This document shows positions 46,193-59,924 of a stretch of 64,000 nucleotides of DNA, piece after piece (within the stretch, counting starts at the first letter, position 1; each line of letters starts with the position of its first letter). Both the position numbers and the translations under genes were made by a program. The notes beneath the pieces were generated by a model. It was not told the origin of the DNA and made no database searches. It saw nothing but the letters and a program-made list of their open reading frames with translations. Source of the DNA: Cercis canadensis (taxonomy: Eukaryota; Streptophyta; Magnoliopsida; Fabales; Fabaceae); contig QAOA01006516.1 in the NCBI GenBank assembly GCA_003255065.1, forward strand, positions 289,326 to 353,325, given 5' to 3'.

Positions 46193-49100
46193 AATGTGAA
46201 TTTTCCTCCTTCACCAAAGTTGAATTAGTTCGGTTGAATGGAAATATGGTGTGGTCTTGGAGGTATCTCCTGGTGACACACTAATTGGTAGAGTGCGTTT
46301 TGGATGAATAAGATAGAAATTTAAGTGGTCTCATGCTTCTAGCATGACAATAGAAATTGCTAGTTGTTTATAATCAGATTTCAGAAACTGCTACAAATAC
46401 TACCAAGTTGCTGATGGTGGAGGAAATTTTGATGAATGAATATGCTCTAGGTGACACAACATGTCAAGTATGAATATGCTACTTTGAGAGAAAAGTGATA
46501 ATTTTTTTTTTCTTGATTGTAACTTCCATTTTAGGAGGAAGAGAATGAATGAATATAGAGGGAATTCTTTGTTATTTTTGCCCCTTCTTTGTGGCTCTTG
46601 AAATTTGAAGGAAAATATAAAATAGAGGAATGGTAAACTTATCACTGTTATCTCATGTTTTTACACAAAAATAAACGTTTAAATTTCAGTCATTCACAGT
46701 GAGTCTATATATATTATATCACAAAGTTGAGCATCAGTTCAATCTGAGTGTTTCGGAAAAGAAAAATATACCTATTTCAATTTAAAGAAAATTCAGCAGA
46801 TTCTAATATAATTTGACCAATCAAAATATTTTCTTTTAGATGATGAAGTCAGTGTAGAGTAATATTGACAAGATTGTCATTTGTCACTAGTTGGGTCATT
46901 ATCACTATCAGTATTGTGACTGACAAAAACAAAAAATTATCTCCGCTTGATATTGGGATTTGAAACGGCTATAATGGACCCCACAAGCTATGAGGGAAGG
47001 CCCACTAACTATTAGTTTGAGTGATTGACCAGTCAACATATGGATGCTAGTATCAAGGCAGTTATATTTATTTTTTGGTCTAGTTTATTTATTTATTTAA
47101 CTTTTTTTTGTACATATTTATTTATTATGATCATATAGACAAAGAGTTGAGTATGCCACAAACGACAGCATGGATCAATTGTAGTTTTAAAAAATAATTC
47201 TATCAATATCATAGTTTTTAAATTAATTTTATGAGTATTTTTTTTTTTTAATTTTTTTTTTATTGTTGCACAATAAAAGATAGAGGTTAGGGATCCCACC
47301 TGTTACATAAAATGAGAATTATGTAACTATTGAACTAATGGTGCAACAACAAAAAAAAATAATAAAAAAATTAAAACAATGGTAACTCATAGAATTAATT
47401 TAAAAATAATGGTATTGATTAAATTATTTCTTAAAATTACATAATTCAAGGAATTGATCTCTATAATATTATCACTTGCAATTATAAAAGGTTAAGTAGA
47501 TTGGATGATTCTATTTGGCTATTTTACAGCATTTATGTTCTTCATTGATAACCTTTATTTTATGCACTTAATATGATTTTTAATTGTAATGATAGTACTT
47601 TTTAAATTGAAAAAGATGAACAATATGAATCTATGTCTTGCTAACAAACAGAGAAAAATGTAAGAGGTATAAAATTATAAGATGTTAAATAATATTGTCT
47701 ACGTAAGACATGCGTAATGTAAAATCATACTTAAATTATTAAGTGAGAGCTAAAAATAAAATTATTGATAGTTTTTCTAAATTGAAACTTCTGTATCACC
47801 CTGCTCCAAAAATAAACTTTGCTTAGGTAGACAATAAAATTATAAGATGTTTAGCCATACGAAGCTACAGAGCATGTAGCAGCCGTTTCAATAGAACCAC
47901 TTTATACATTGTACAATTAAAAAAGAGAAAAAAAAAAAGCCCAATTAATACAATATTAAAGAGCAATAAAATAAGTTAGCTTGGGTGATTGAAAATAGCT
48001 AAGAATGGTCAATTTGATTACTTTACTAAGCCATTATCAGTGACCATGTACAAAATATACATATTTGTAATGGATCCCAATAACATACACACATATATGC
48101 ATCCCATATGAGACAAACTAACACAAGTAAGAGCACGCAATTCTCTTGAAACTCTTTTAAGTTATAATACATGGATTTATATAAAACAATGAAAAAATTA
48201 ATAAATTGATTTGTCCAAATTAATAAAAAAAAAGGGGTTAAAGCTATGAACTTGGATTTTAGAATTTGGTATTTTATTAATACGAATTTTAAATTCTACA
48301 AATTTATTTGGTCACTAATTTTTTCTTCTCGTGTGTATAGTTATGTTCCCATGTGATACATTCTCAATTGTTTCATTTACTGATATATTTTAATTTTTAT
48401 GATCTTATCATATCATAGCATAAAAGAATTAATCAATATATTTAATAGAGATGTGAAGAAATTTTATTAGATTTGTCTAATGGTTATATAACAAATTGAT
48501 GAATTTTATCAGGTTACACAAAGTCATATTGTAAGTAGAATAATTTTCTTTCCTTTTGCATTTGTTTTTTTAGTGGTTGCTTGTGTCAGTTTTTCAGGTC
48601 TCCTTTTTTTTTATTGATAAGTTCAAGTCTCTGAGTCTTACTCTATGCATGTGCGTTTCTGTGCAATGTTAGGTAGTGGGGACCTTAGCCATGGTCATTG
48701 CCACTGATACACTGACCAAGGTTGGTGGAGGTTTTACAGCTTTGCCTTTGAGCCAATGTGGTGATGATGTTCTTAAGTACAATCTGTTCTCTCTCCTCTG
48801 TCATGTTTCTCTCTTTGGTCTCCACATATACACATGAACAAGCCTTTTACCTTCTATTTCTTGAGATCTTGTGGGATATTAAAAAAAGGAAAAAAAAAAA
48901 AAAAGAAAGAGAAAATATAAGTTTTTGAAGTATGAGTAGTGCTGGTAAACCTGCGAGGGATGAAAAATTGCTGGCCAGCAAGAGAAATCGTTTAAGGGTC
49001 CGTTACGGTATGGGGCTGTGAAAGAAACTGGAGATGAGGAAAAGGGTTTGCTCAGACATCTCAGAAAAAAGCATTAGAATTCTGAGTTGAGAACCGTTTA

Positions 49101-49592
49101 TTTGTCTATTCATCGATACTAATGAATGCTTTGTGAGTTTAATTAATTTGCAAGTGGCATTATTCCACGTTATGTAATGGATCGCTAGAACGGTAACACA
49201 GATAAATGACTCCTAGCCATCCCATGTAGTAATCAGCTACTTCCACTGATCATATATATAGATTCCTTCTTACTCCTTGAGCAAATGGAGAAAATAAACA
49301 AAACTGAGACATGAATTCTGAATATAAAGCAAGAGCTGATCTTGTCAACATCAAATTCGGTAACTAATATGAGTTAGAACAAATATTACAAAATCAATGA
49401 AAATCAAGCACAAACTGCTTGGTGATTCCTCTCAAAATTTTATTACGAATGCAATTTGCAAGATTATGAATAAATTTCCACCTACATATGTTGGGCAGGT
49501 TGGGAAGAAATTATTTGATGCTATCTTGCAACAATATACTCTTTGGAAGCCTGATTTTGAAGGCTCTTGAATATATTAGAAAGCATAAATTA
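46193..49592. other. Intergenic region between convergent cyclin and phosphofructokinase genes
   Basis: It begins with the cyclin 3' untranslated region. The rest is AT-rich. A somewhat GC-richer patch at 48650-48780 has no convincing reading frame. No RNA gene or transposon with defined ends was found. Confidence 0.5.
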
Positions 49593-50077
49593 TCAAATGA
49601 AATCAGGTTGGCCTGTTGAAGTTAAGCAACGATGCCACATTCGACTGTTAGAGTCCACCAACCTGGGATGAGATATTACTTGAGTTATAGGAAGATAAGC
49701 ATAGTGAGTGTTACATATGCCTACTGTTATCCCACTAAATCCAGCAAATGCACCGTGAACCTGCAAAAGCCACAAATCAAATATCAAATTGGTCCATAAC
49801 GCAAATTAACTTGACACAGATCGATACACAAGTGTCTACAGGACTCCATATATAAGCTAACGCATAGTAAGCTAAAAATTTCACTGCCATCTCTCAAACA
49901 CATATAGTAGTGTCTAAAGAAGCCAACACAAGTAACTTAGATTGATATCTAAATTCTCAACATCATAATGGGTGAAACATAAACATAATGTAGAAGTGCT
50001 TGAACCAGAAAGCGGAAGTAGTCAAGCTTTGACAAAGTTGTGAACCAAGATTATAAACTTAATCGTACACATCCACC

Positions 50078-50115
<38 letters not shown>

Positions 50116-52815
50116 AACAGCATTTTGTCCAAGTACAGTGCATAGAATTCCATCTGATGCATTTGCTCGACATGCACGGATCATGTATGTTGGATCAATA
50201 TATTTCACGTCACCATGAATTCCAATTTCCTTGAAATATCTTCTTGTCTGTGATGTAACAGTTGTCAGTATAAAATATTTAGCGAAAAATCAACTGTAAA
50301 TAAAGGCAACTATCTACACTTACAAAAGAAATAAAGATGCATTTATTCACAATTGGGCTAACTTTCATAAGAATATCTTTAATTCGTAATTAAAAAATGT
50401 TGTTTGGTATACAACAATATGCACCAGAAACTGCACTTACACAGGATGCCAGGTATTACAACTCAAAAGTGCAGTTGATTTTAATTATTTTGACAGAAAT
50501 AGAAGTGGCAAAGCAGGTAAAGATTATAAACTGTGAGAGAAGATATGTTATTAACCAGTAAAATCAATAAAAGAAGTACAAAACTACTTCATGTTTCACT
50601 ATTTTCAAAATAACTTCTAAACGTAACATCATCTTTATCACTAAAAAAGATGAAGCAGTGGTCATTAGTTTCAAAATGTGTGGTCTGAGCTCTTCTGGAC
50701 ACATATATAGACAACCAGTAAGATATTAGAGCTGCCACATTTCTCTTGGGCTATGAGAGGCGAGCTATGTCAACATTGATGTAAAAAGTGAAAACTTCTA
50801 ATTTTTAAGTCATTATTGATTCAACCTTCATTTAAAGGATTCCACTTCTTATAAGATGGAGAAAGGCTTTGAATTTAACATTCAAATTTAGGGTGATAAT
50901 TCAAAAAACCAATTTGTTGTTTGAGTGGAGAAATTGTAAATGACCTATTCCATTAAAGTGAGACTCTGACTTTGTAAGTATTCCAATTACACATAAACGG
51001 CTAGTGTCCTGTTAATCTTATAATTCTAGCCAGCTTAGTTTCCCTTTCTTCATTCTTTTAACATTTAAGCTAGGTACCTCAAATTCAATAATGTGTATCT
51101 ATTCTATCATTTAGATTGTTGTAAGCAACATAAAGAAGTTTTTGACCAACCTCTTGTTGAAGATGTACACCAATGTCTCCAAGTACTATATTTCCTGATG
51201 CATCCTTTGAATTAGTTTTTTGAACTAAATTCTGCATAAAGAATAAACATCAGTTAGTAACTCTGACTGTACGTCTTCAAAAGAAATTTCAAAAACTTGT
51301 TTCTGTGTCGGCTTTCCTTGGCATAACATCAGAGCAAAAATTTCACAATGCTAAAATCCAGAATGGGTACATAATCTAAATCACCTGCCCAGCTCCCTCT
51401 GCTATACAGACTACAGCGGATCCCTTTGTTTCTAAAAGGTACTTGAGATGATTCAAAATTCCATGAGGTCCATGTATACTGAAAGGCACCTTAGAACCAC
51501 AGCAAAAACTTGTATCAAACTATCAGCATTAGAAAGAAAGAAAAATCCAAATAATATCCAACATACATACCTCAGGGATCAGGCATATGTCAATCTGTCC
51601 ACTTGCTAGTGAGGCATGCATTGCTATGAATCCACTGCTACGACCCATCAATTTCACAATCCCAATTCCATGATATGCACTATGTGCCTAATAAGAGGTG
51701 GGAGGAAAGATGTAAATATTTCAACAACTACACCAACTTGAAACTGATACTTGATGAGCCACAGGAACTTAAAAGTAACATAATTTTACCTCAATGTATG
51801 CAGAATTTATTGCTCTTTGTGCTTCTTCAACAGCAGTATCAAAGCCGAAAGTTTTGTCCATCAATAGAATATCATTGTCTATAGTTTTAGGCACTCCAAC
51901 TACAGCTACCTTAAGCCGTCTTTTACGGCACTGAAAGAAAAGGATTTTAATTCATCAATGACAAGATAGAAGTACTTTCTGCAGGACAAGCTTCTTTGGA
52001 ACAGCATGTAAAATACAAGTGGAGATCCTTAAATATCACTCATAAACACACATTTTAATAAAAAGTATATTAATATCTTATTTCATGTTAAAACTTAGTA
52101 CAGCAGAAAAGCAAATGCAGAGTAAGTCAATACAAATTGAAAACTGAACTTTTCTATGAAATTCAATGCACAATCTTGTTCCGAGATATGATTTCAACAT
52201 GAGAATTCATCATAGGTCAATAAATGATTCAAATCAAACACAATCAGTCAATACAAGGCTAAAGGATTACCAACCTCATCGTGAATTGCATTGGCACCAG
52301 CATGTGTACCATTTCCACCCAATACAAAAAGCATGTTGATCCCTCTTGCCTGTAATAAATAATTCACGTATCATACAACATAGTTCACATGGGTATATAG
52401 CATACACTATCAACAAAATCTTTCTGCAAAACCATACCATAAAATTAGTTTATTGGTAGAATAGATCAATCAATTACCTCCAAATTGTCCACAATTTCAC
52501 TCACTGAAGGTCCTCCTCGAGAAACTCCTAACAAGCTTCCACCAGAAAGATGAATATTCTGAACTACTTTCCTTGACAGCTAAGAATGAAAACCCAATAT
52601 AGATAAGTTAGGGCCCATGAGAATAAAGAACTTCTGTTTTCTTTAGACTTACAATAGATCTTTAGATGAATCATCGGATGTTTAGACCAACATCAGCAAG
52701 GAGAGAAGCATGAGTTTACCGGCACTTCTGTCAATTCTTTGTCAGAAAACCCACGATAGCCAAAAGGAATCCCCACAATTCTTTTTACGCCATATATTTC
52801 AAGTGTGATTACAAT
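49593..52815 (-). CDS. PFK2: ATP-dependent 6-phosphofructokinase, PFK2-like (5' exons not found)
   Basis: Glycolytic enzyme converting fructose 6-phosphate and ATP to fructose 1,6-bisphosphate. Nine exons: 52720-52815, 52478-52579, 52275-52349, 51790-51930, 51571-51687, 51385-51489, 51151-51231, 50119-50247, 49593-49760. They join in frame to give 337 residues ending ...[11 protein letters not shown]. Seen are [10 protein letters not shown] (nucleotide binding), [11 protein letters not shown] with the catalytic Asp region, [11 protein letters not shown] (substrate binding), and the family C-terminal [20 protein letters not shown]. The wording is closest to Arabidopsis PFK2 (cytosolic group), from memory. 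The first visible exon starts at [15 protein letters not shown]. The preceding exon, which should carry the GGLCPG phosphate-binding loop, is absent from the next 11 kb. The gene has a very long transposon-filled intron, is misassembled, or has lost its start. Confidence 0.88.
50079..50112 (+). repeat. (AG)n microsatellite next to a PFK splice donor
   Basis: About 16 AG units lie in the intron. On the gene strand they form a (CT)n tract that starts within ten bases of the GTTAGT donor of the exon ending at 50119. Length is likely variable between individuals. Confidence 0.9.
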
Positions 52816-53347
52816 CTGCACCACATTCATTATTGAAGGAAACACTTAGAAACAGAATATTAACCATGGATAACAAGGACTAGGTTTATATACTAGGAAC
52901 ATTCTAAATTAAAACATATCAAATGCTTATCTGAAAGTAGAATCTTCTAATAATCACCTTTAGTGCAGAACAATTTTAAACCAAACTGCTGAGGATTGAG
53001 GGGCATGCTTATAGCATATTTTAGACAGCTACACCAGTACAGAGAATGTATATACAAGCGATACGTCATTAATTTAGGCACAATATCACTTTGCCTTCCA
53101 GGAACTTTGGTGAGAACTTATTTTTCAGTCTTCATATTAAATACTTTTCCATTTCCGGTCATATGATAAAACCAATAATAAAGTCCAACACAAAGATTCA
53201 TGTCTCAGGCACCTAACACTAGAATCATGTAAAACGTTAAGTTTAACAAGACACACAAGAATTTATGAGGATACCGTCAATGCAAATTGAGACATGCATT
53301 CTTCTAGGAATTATTTGCTGCCTTAACTTACACTTTTCACAAGAAAA
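52816..53347. other. Sequence upstream of the first visible PFK exon
   Basis: AT-rich, intron-like, with no exon encoding the missing PFK N-terminus on the minus strand. It ends at an N (53348) where retrotransposon sequence begins abruptly. Confidence 0.5.
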
Positions 53348-53348
53348 N

Positions 53349-56300
53349 CCTAGGGAAAAACAATACCAACCCTCTTATCCTTATTCTCCTTATGGAATGC
53401 CACCCCATAATCTCCAAAATTACCCTTCATATATGCCATCTCACCAAAATTCTCACATTCCAAATATGCCTAGCTTGTTTCCATCATTACCACTTGTGAA
53501 CAATCTCGCTTCACAAAATACTCCTTCGACTAACCTCACCCTTGCTTCTCCAAACTCTTCCATTCCACAAAAGAAAGAAAAGATGAAATTTGATGATATA
53601 CCCATTCCATGTGTGGACCTATATCAATCTTTGTTGAAAAGTAATTTGATTGGCCCTGAACCTCCAACCCCTGTCTCAAACCCGCCTCCTAAGTGGTACA
53701 AGCCAGATCAGAGTTGCATCTATCATGGTGGAGCGCCTGGACATTCAATTGAAAGTGGCTATCAGTTCAAGTTTGAGGTGAAGAAACTTAAGGATGCCGG
53801 TTGGTTGACATTTGCAGAGAAAGATAGCAAGCCTTCAGGTCCAAATGTGATCACTAATCCGATGCCAAGTCACAACTCTGGGGCTGTGTAAAAGAATCTT
53901 TGGGAGTTTTAGGAATGTTGATCAATGTCCACATCTTGTGTTTATCTTTTCAATGTTTTGTTTAAAGTCTTATTTCCATTTGAGTGGTATGGTGGATACT
54001 TTTCTTTTCCAATGAATGAAGTTTAACTCCTTTCAATTTTGTTTTTTGATTACTCTATAACCTTTTTCCCTGAGCTTGTTATTATTGTCCAAAAAAAAAA
54101 TAATCAATTGATAAGTTTATACTCATCCATAAATAGTAGTTTGTCCCTAAATTAAGGTTATCAAAATGGATAATCATGAGTTAAAAGGAAGATTGGCCAT
54201 TTTTCTACTATCCTCACAAATTTTCATCATTTGTTGGCCTCTTTGAGCTTAAATCTTTATTTCAAAACATACCAAGACAAGGATCACCCTATATTGGGGC
54301 TTTCTTTTTAAATATGCCAAGAAAATGATCACTCTTATACTAGTGGTTGCAATAACAAAGTTTTGATATGATCATTTGAAAAATTGCAAGAAAGAGTATT
54401 GGATACAAAGTAATAATATATGCCTTGAAGCATATGCCAAAATTCGATAAAAAAAAAAAACAAAACAAAAAAAAAAAGCTTACTAGGTATTAGTAGTGAG
54501 TTACTCTGGAACTGATCCTTGATCTTTCTTAACCTATAAAATAGCTTTTGTGCCTTTTTATCCATTTCCTTCATAGACATGAGCCATGGCCACATTACAA
54601 ACCTGTAAAGTCCATTCTGATTAATGTCAGGTTATTTCATTTTTGAAACTTTAATCTTGGGACAAATACTTTTGATGACTAAGTTGGATGGAAGCCATTT
54701 ACTTTTTCTTCGCAGTCAAGCTCTCTAATAATTTTGCAGTGAGCATTTAATTTTGAGCCTCTTGGCCATTTCCCTAATTCAAGATTATGTTCTGATGTAT
54801 AGACCTTTTCTTTCTTTCTTCTTGTTTCCCTGATGTAATTATCAATTTCGTTTCACCCTGAACTTCAAGTCCCTTTTCTTTTCTTGAGTAGGTTTTTAAC
54901 ACCAGCAAAGTAGAAACAAGACGTTTAAATGATACAATGATTGATTAACACAAGATTGGAAAGACCATTGAAAGAAAAGCACATTGATAACATGACAGTG
55001 AGATTTTGATATAATTACAAGGTGTTGTTAGATGCGGAAACTTGTTTAAGTTAAGGCTTGATACCCAATTGTACCCATAATACAGAATCTCTTGATCATT
55101 TCTCTTATCAAAATCACCATTCTTCTCTCTTGGCCACTGACCAAATGTCATTGAGTCCATAATAGTGTCATGATGTGGCGCAATGGTGGACAAATAAGTT
55201 CAAAAAGGAATAAAAATTTGTTTTTCAAATATTTTTAAATGGGTCACATTTTCGTTTATGCATCGTCCATGATATTCTTTTTGCATTCAAGTTTACATTT
55301 TTTAGGCAAGATCTTGTAATCGTGCCTCTCTTTCAATTTAAGGCATCAGGTTTAAAGTGTATTTTAGACCGTCATACCTCTTTCAATTTAGACAAGGTCT
55401 TGTGACCATGTCTTTCTTTCAATTTAGGACATCGTGTCTAAAGCACATTTTAGTTCGTCGTACCTCTTTCAATTTTAGCTGGGACTTGTCCTAGTGCTTT
55501 GCTCTTTTAAAGCATCTCTTATCATTCATTAAAGATCATAACAAGTATTTTAATCTTTCTCAAATTACCACCTCCTCTCATTTACAATTGTTTGCAAAAT
55601 TTTGAGCATATTATATAGTTGGCCCTCGACCAAAATTAAGTATCATTAGTCTTTTGCCATATCCTTTCTATTCGAAAGAATAGGCAAATGGGGGCTGCTG
55701 TTGATACTCAATTTTGTCCTAATCAACTTATAAATAACAAATACAAAAAAAATAATAAAGTGTTTGAAATACTTACAATGATAATAACTTAAAGAATACA
55801 AAAATACAAAAAAAAATTATTATTATTAAAAAAGAACAATAATAAATAAATAAATAAAAAAGCAAAGAAGAAATGAGTGCTCTGTGAGGCCACACGCAAG
55901 GCAGCAACCCGACTGCTGTTCATCACTCCGGCACCACTCCTTCCAGCCATGCCTCTTGTAACTTGAAAAGAGGAAACAGGAAAATCACATCAGTGCAACT
56001 TGCACAATTCTTCAGCTATAAAGGGAGACACAGACCAGAGGAGGAAGGAGGAATTTTCGGAGAAAAACTAAAAAGAGAACACGAAATAGCAACCAGAGGT
56101 AACACAGAAGAGAAACTCCAAAAAATTTATCAATCCAGGTATTAACACTATCTCATCATTCTTTTCATGCTAATTTCTTCTCACAAATTTAATTAAAAAA
56201 AGGGAAAATTATTAGCTATTTGTTTTACATTTTTGTTTTTGGGCAACAAAGGGGTTGGCACTGTCAATGGCAGTGGCTCCACCCCATTTCTATTAGCACC

Positions 56301-57810
56301 CAATCTAGAGAGAGAAACATCACCAAACAAAGACACCATCCTAGAGAAAAATCAAGTCCCACCCCAATTTCTTAAATTTTTTTTAGACAGAACTATAAAG
56401 AAGTTTAGAGAAATAGAGAGTGAAATTTTTTACCATTGTCACTGATTGTTGAGAAATAAAGCTGAGCCCATGAGATTTTTGTATTTTCTCCACCCTCTGC
56501 TTCTTGTTTTCTCCTCCATCGCCGTTCCCCCTTCTCTGCTCCCCTTCTCTGGTTCTTGTTTCTTTCTTTTCCCTTTTAAATTTGTGTGTTTGACTTTTCT
56601 ATGCACTATTTCCCTTTTTGCTTTTGTTTTTATTTTTTTTAATTGCTTTCACTTAGAATCCGGTCATGTGGCTGCCTTTGTCCTTTTTTTTAATTATTTT
56701 TGTTTTTATTCTCTTTTTCATTATCTTTTGTCATTATTGGATCAACCCATGAAGTGGGCCGAATTTCTCAAATTGCTCCATAGTTTCTTAATGTTTGCTT
56801 GTTATTGATGAGTTTAGACTTTAATAATTTGAATAAGTTTCTTTTGTTGTAGTTATTATTAGTTCATAGTTTAGCCCACTAAATTATTACCTTATTATTA
56901 TTTTATTTATTTTGTTAAAATGTTAATTTTGTTTGTAAATAAAGTTAAAGCTCGACGACGAATTAAGTTAGGAAATAATTGTGTTGACAATTTTTTTTAA
57001 TGTTCCTGAGGTGAGGAATAATTCATTAGTTATGTCAGAGGTACTGAAGTGACTAATGAAAATTTCAATATTGCTTTGGTTATTTTATTTATTATATTTT
57101 GACACTTTACATTGCATTTTATATCATTTTATCATTATTCACGCTGGAATAAGATTACCGACGAGGGAAGAATCAAATTTAGCCATAATGATGGCGATAC
57201 TTTCACATTCCGGAGGTGAAGAGTGTCATTTTAGTCTTTCCAGATGTACTGGTGGACTTAAAGATAGATCTCTGATAAAAATCTTTTACCATGAATCTTG
57301 AACTCGTTTCTTTTAACAAGCACAATAAATTGCATTTTCGCACATTTCGCAGTTACCATTTCAGTTATCAAAATGTTAAAACATTGCCTATGACGGAATA
57401 AATTAGGAGAGGATTGTAATGACAATCACTGTCTCTACCTAATAGTCTTGAGGCATATTTTTAAGTTTTACTAGAGGTATTGGTAAGATTTAATAACACA
57501 TTAATTTATTTTAATGACCAATTTCATTCAACAATTTTTTAGATGACATAAAATTAAATTGGTAACCGTTCGTTAGAACGGGCGTCGTAGGGTGCTAACA
57601 CCTTCCTTACACGTAACCAACTCTCTTACCCAAACTTTGATAACGTAGACCAAACTTGTTTTATAGGCATCCAATCATGACTTAAATTGATTGATGGCGA
57701 CTCCATTAATTTTTCTAATTATTTTCTTTTAATTACAAATTTACAATTTTACACTTATTATTCTTTTCGCCGCCTCGCGTCGTCGCTCTCCCGAAAAGGA
57801 TGTTGCGACA
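53349..57810 (+). mobile_element. Partial Ty3-type LTR retrotransposon: gag piece, internal region and 3' LTR
   Basis: Fossil element in plus orientation. A gag-like open stretch lies at about 53349-53891. It is rich in Pro, Ser and Asn and carries CIYHGGAPGHSIES and the DAGWLTF motif found near the end of gag in plant Tat/Athila-type Ty3 elements. Non-coding internal sequence follows to a purine tract (55685-55698, AATGGGGGCTGC). The 3' LTR spans 55699-57810, about 2.1 kb, beginning TGTTGATACTCAATTTTGTC and ending GTTGCGACA. There is no pol region and no 5' LTR in the window; the left edge is an N at 53348. It is broken and clearly incomplete, with most of the internal region missing. Age cannot be estimated without a second LTR. 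Confidence 0.75.
55699..57810 (+). repeat. 3' LTR of the Ty3-type element
   Basis: It starts TG and ends CA, is preceded by a polypurine tract, and has a GC-rich patch near the right end (GCCGCCTCGCGTCGTCGC, about 57769-57786) common in long Tat-lineage LTRs. The next bases (GGTGT, 57811-57815) would be the target duplication; its partner is not in the window. Confidence 0.7.
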
Positions 57811-57927
57811 GGTGTTACCTATGAACAAAAAACATATAAGATTGAGAAAAATAGAGAATCAACTTCCAAACTTCTACCATTATTATTCCTCCATAACAAC
57901 TATTATCTTGTCAATTATTTTGATAGT
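57811..57927 (+). mobile_element. Left piece of a Ty1/copia-type fragment
   Basis: A short stretch between the Ty3 LTR and the 4.6-kb element. It appears to be the upstream continuation of the copia-type remnant that resumes at 62528, because the 4.6-kb element sits between them with a 5-bp target duplication. Broken fossil; too short to date. Confidence 0.5.
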
Positions 57928-58216
57928 TGTCATTGCCTGAGTTCATGTGAGGTAGGCAACCTGCAAAAGAGATAGGGACGGTCAGGGGGGCCGGAGCCGA
58001 AGCTCCGATGCCACCTTCGACGCTCAAGTTAGGGAGATGGGCAAAGAGGGTGAGAGGAAGGAAAAGGAGCCTCTGAAGCCTTAGAGAAAGAGGAAAACGT
58101 GAGAGGGCTCTTCTGTGTGTGCTCTGAAGAGATTAAGTAAAAAATTATATACCTTAGCAAGGGTACTCTGGTATTTTTACTGTAGTAATGGGTAATGAAT
58201 ATTTTGGGTACTAACA
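57928..58216 (-). repeat. LTR (3' LTR in element orientation)
   Basis: 289 bp, direct repeat of 62239-62527. It contains GGGGGGCCGGAGCCGAAGCT and is adjacent to the target duplication ATAGT on its left. Confidence 0.85.
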
Positions 58217-59313
58217 CTTGCCCCATAGTCTAATGACTTGAGGGAGTCAAGGCATTGAGACTGAAGTTTAAGTCCTGTAAAGTGAGCATATTTGGCTTTT
58301 GAAGCCCTGTTAGGCAAGCAGATATAAAATTTTTGAGTTGCAATGTCATGTAATTAGAATGCATTTAGAATAAGTGTGCACTAGAGGTGGCACTCTCTGA
58401 GTGAGAATTTATCATGCACTATGAATCTGTATTAGATTTGTAGGCATTTAAAATAATAATGCATCAAGTTAGCTGAACTGCAGCCAATGATATACCGAGC
58501 TCAAGCTCTTAATGCGAAAGCATGCGATTTCCAGCATTGAAAGAAATTCTTTAACAGATAAAAGAATTTGCATGGTTGCAATGAATAATATAATCATAAA
58601 GCATTATGAAATTGCATCATTAGATCGGGTTTTAGAGAATTTTCTCCCTTGTTTCATGGCTCTTTGGTCCCGAGCTATGTGTTTCCAACTCTGTAGCTCC
58701 TTGCTTCTCATCTATTTCAAGCTTTGTAGCCCTTGCATCTTAATAAAAGAGACCAAATGCTCTCTATTGTACACAAATTATGCAATAGCTCTGGAGAGGT
58801 GTCAGGCTAAGGTCGACTCTATAGGCGCCTCAACCAGAAAATTATATGTTAGAGAAAATGATGTACATTCGGTATAAATTGTTGTACATGACAAGTAATA
58901 TATTAGAAGCACATATTATGATTGTATGCTCGCTAAGAGTCATATGAGATCAATCCTGCCATGTAGAGATAACTATGCTTTTATACATTCAAATAATTGC
59001 ACCTATATGCATTTCATAGATTTATAGCATCCATGGAGACAAATATAGTGTCTGACCATATATTTTTTGTTTTTTGCATCATTTCCCAATTCAGCATCTC
59101 ATGTAAAATAGAAAATGTAAAGTCATCCCTTACAGTAGCAAGTAGTATGCATTTAGAATACATGGACCCGAGGTAGTTTGTTTGAGGTCTTTGATGCTTC
59201 AGCTCGGTATTTACACTCATAATTGATGTTGCAACTGGCTTGAGGACATTGGTCCTGTGAGGGCATTGGCCCTTGAGCTCATGTTAGAGCTTTGAAGGAC
59301 ATTGGTCCTGCTT

Positions 59314-59508
59314 GGGTTTGCACTCGCGATGGAGGTTACAAACAAAGGTCGGTTTGCACTCATTCGGTTTGTACTCGCAATGGAGGTTACAAACTAAGGT
59401 TGGTTTACACTCGCTCGGTTTGTACTAGCGATGGAGGTTACAAACTAAAGTCAATTTGCACTTGCTCGGTTTGTACTCGCTATGGAGGTTACAAACCAAA
59501 GTCGGTTG
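59314..59508 (+). repeat. 51-bp tandem repeat, about four copies
   Basis: The unit contains CGGTTTGTACTCGCxATGGA followed by GGTTACAAACTAAAGTC. It occurs about 3.9 times with 5-15% differences. The period is a multiple of three and open on the plus strand (GGYK recurs every 17 residues), but no surrounding gene supports translation. It lies inside the 4.6-kb LTR element. Confidence 0.85.
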
Positions 59509-59924
59509 TTTTGGCTTCTACAACTCTTTGGGTGGAGTGCTCTTCTGTATTTTCCTCAAAATTCAAGAGAAAGTGAAGTGCACTAGCTCATGATATATAT
59601 CAAAATTTGGCAGTTGATGGTTATGAACTTTACCAACCCAAGACATATAAAAATATGCAAAGCTTGATGGTATTGAATAATCAAATAGTAGAATATGTAA
59701 GTGTACATTAAGAATACTTGAAGTTAGGCAGATTTGTTTGTACATTTAAACATCGAATGCCAAGTAGGGCAATGTAGATAGATTGCAAAACAGCAACTTG
59801 AAATGTTTGTACCTGTTTTAAAGTTGGGCTTTATTAATTGATTACACTTCAGCGTTTGTGAAAGGCCTTGGTCTTTGTTTGTTCATCCAGTCCTCAAGGT
59901 CAAATGGGGAGGTCAGCCTCTACC

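Noticed and set aside
48650-48790. GC-richer patch as a small gene or ncRNA
   Set aside because: No sustained reading frame, no tRNA or snRNA hallmarks, and no conserved motif was recognised.
53265-53348. N-terminal extension of the gag-like ORF
   Set aside because: This part lies on the other side of the N and reads as chance open frame from intron-like sequence. The gag similarity starts only after the N.
59314-59508. CRISPR-like repeat array
   Set aside because: The repeats are contiguous 51-bp units without unique spacers, within a plant retroelement. This is an ordinary tandem repeat.
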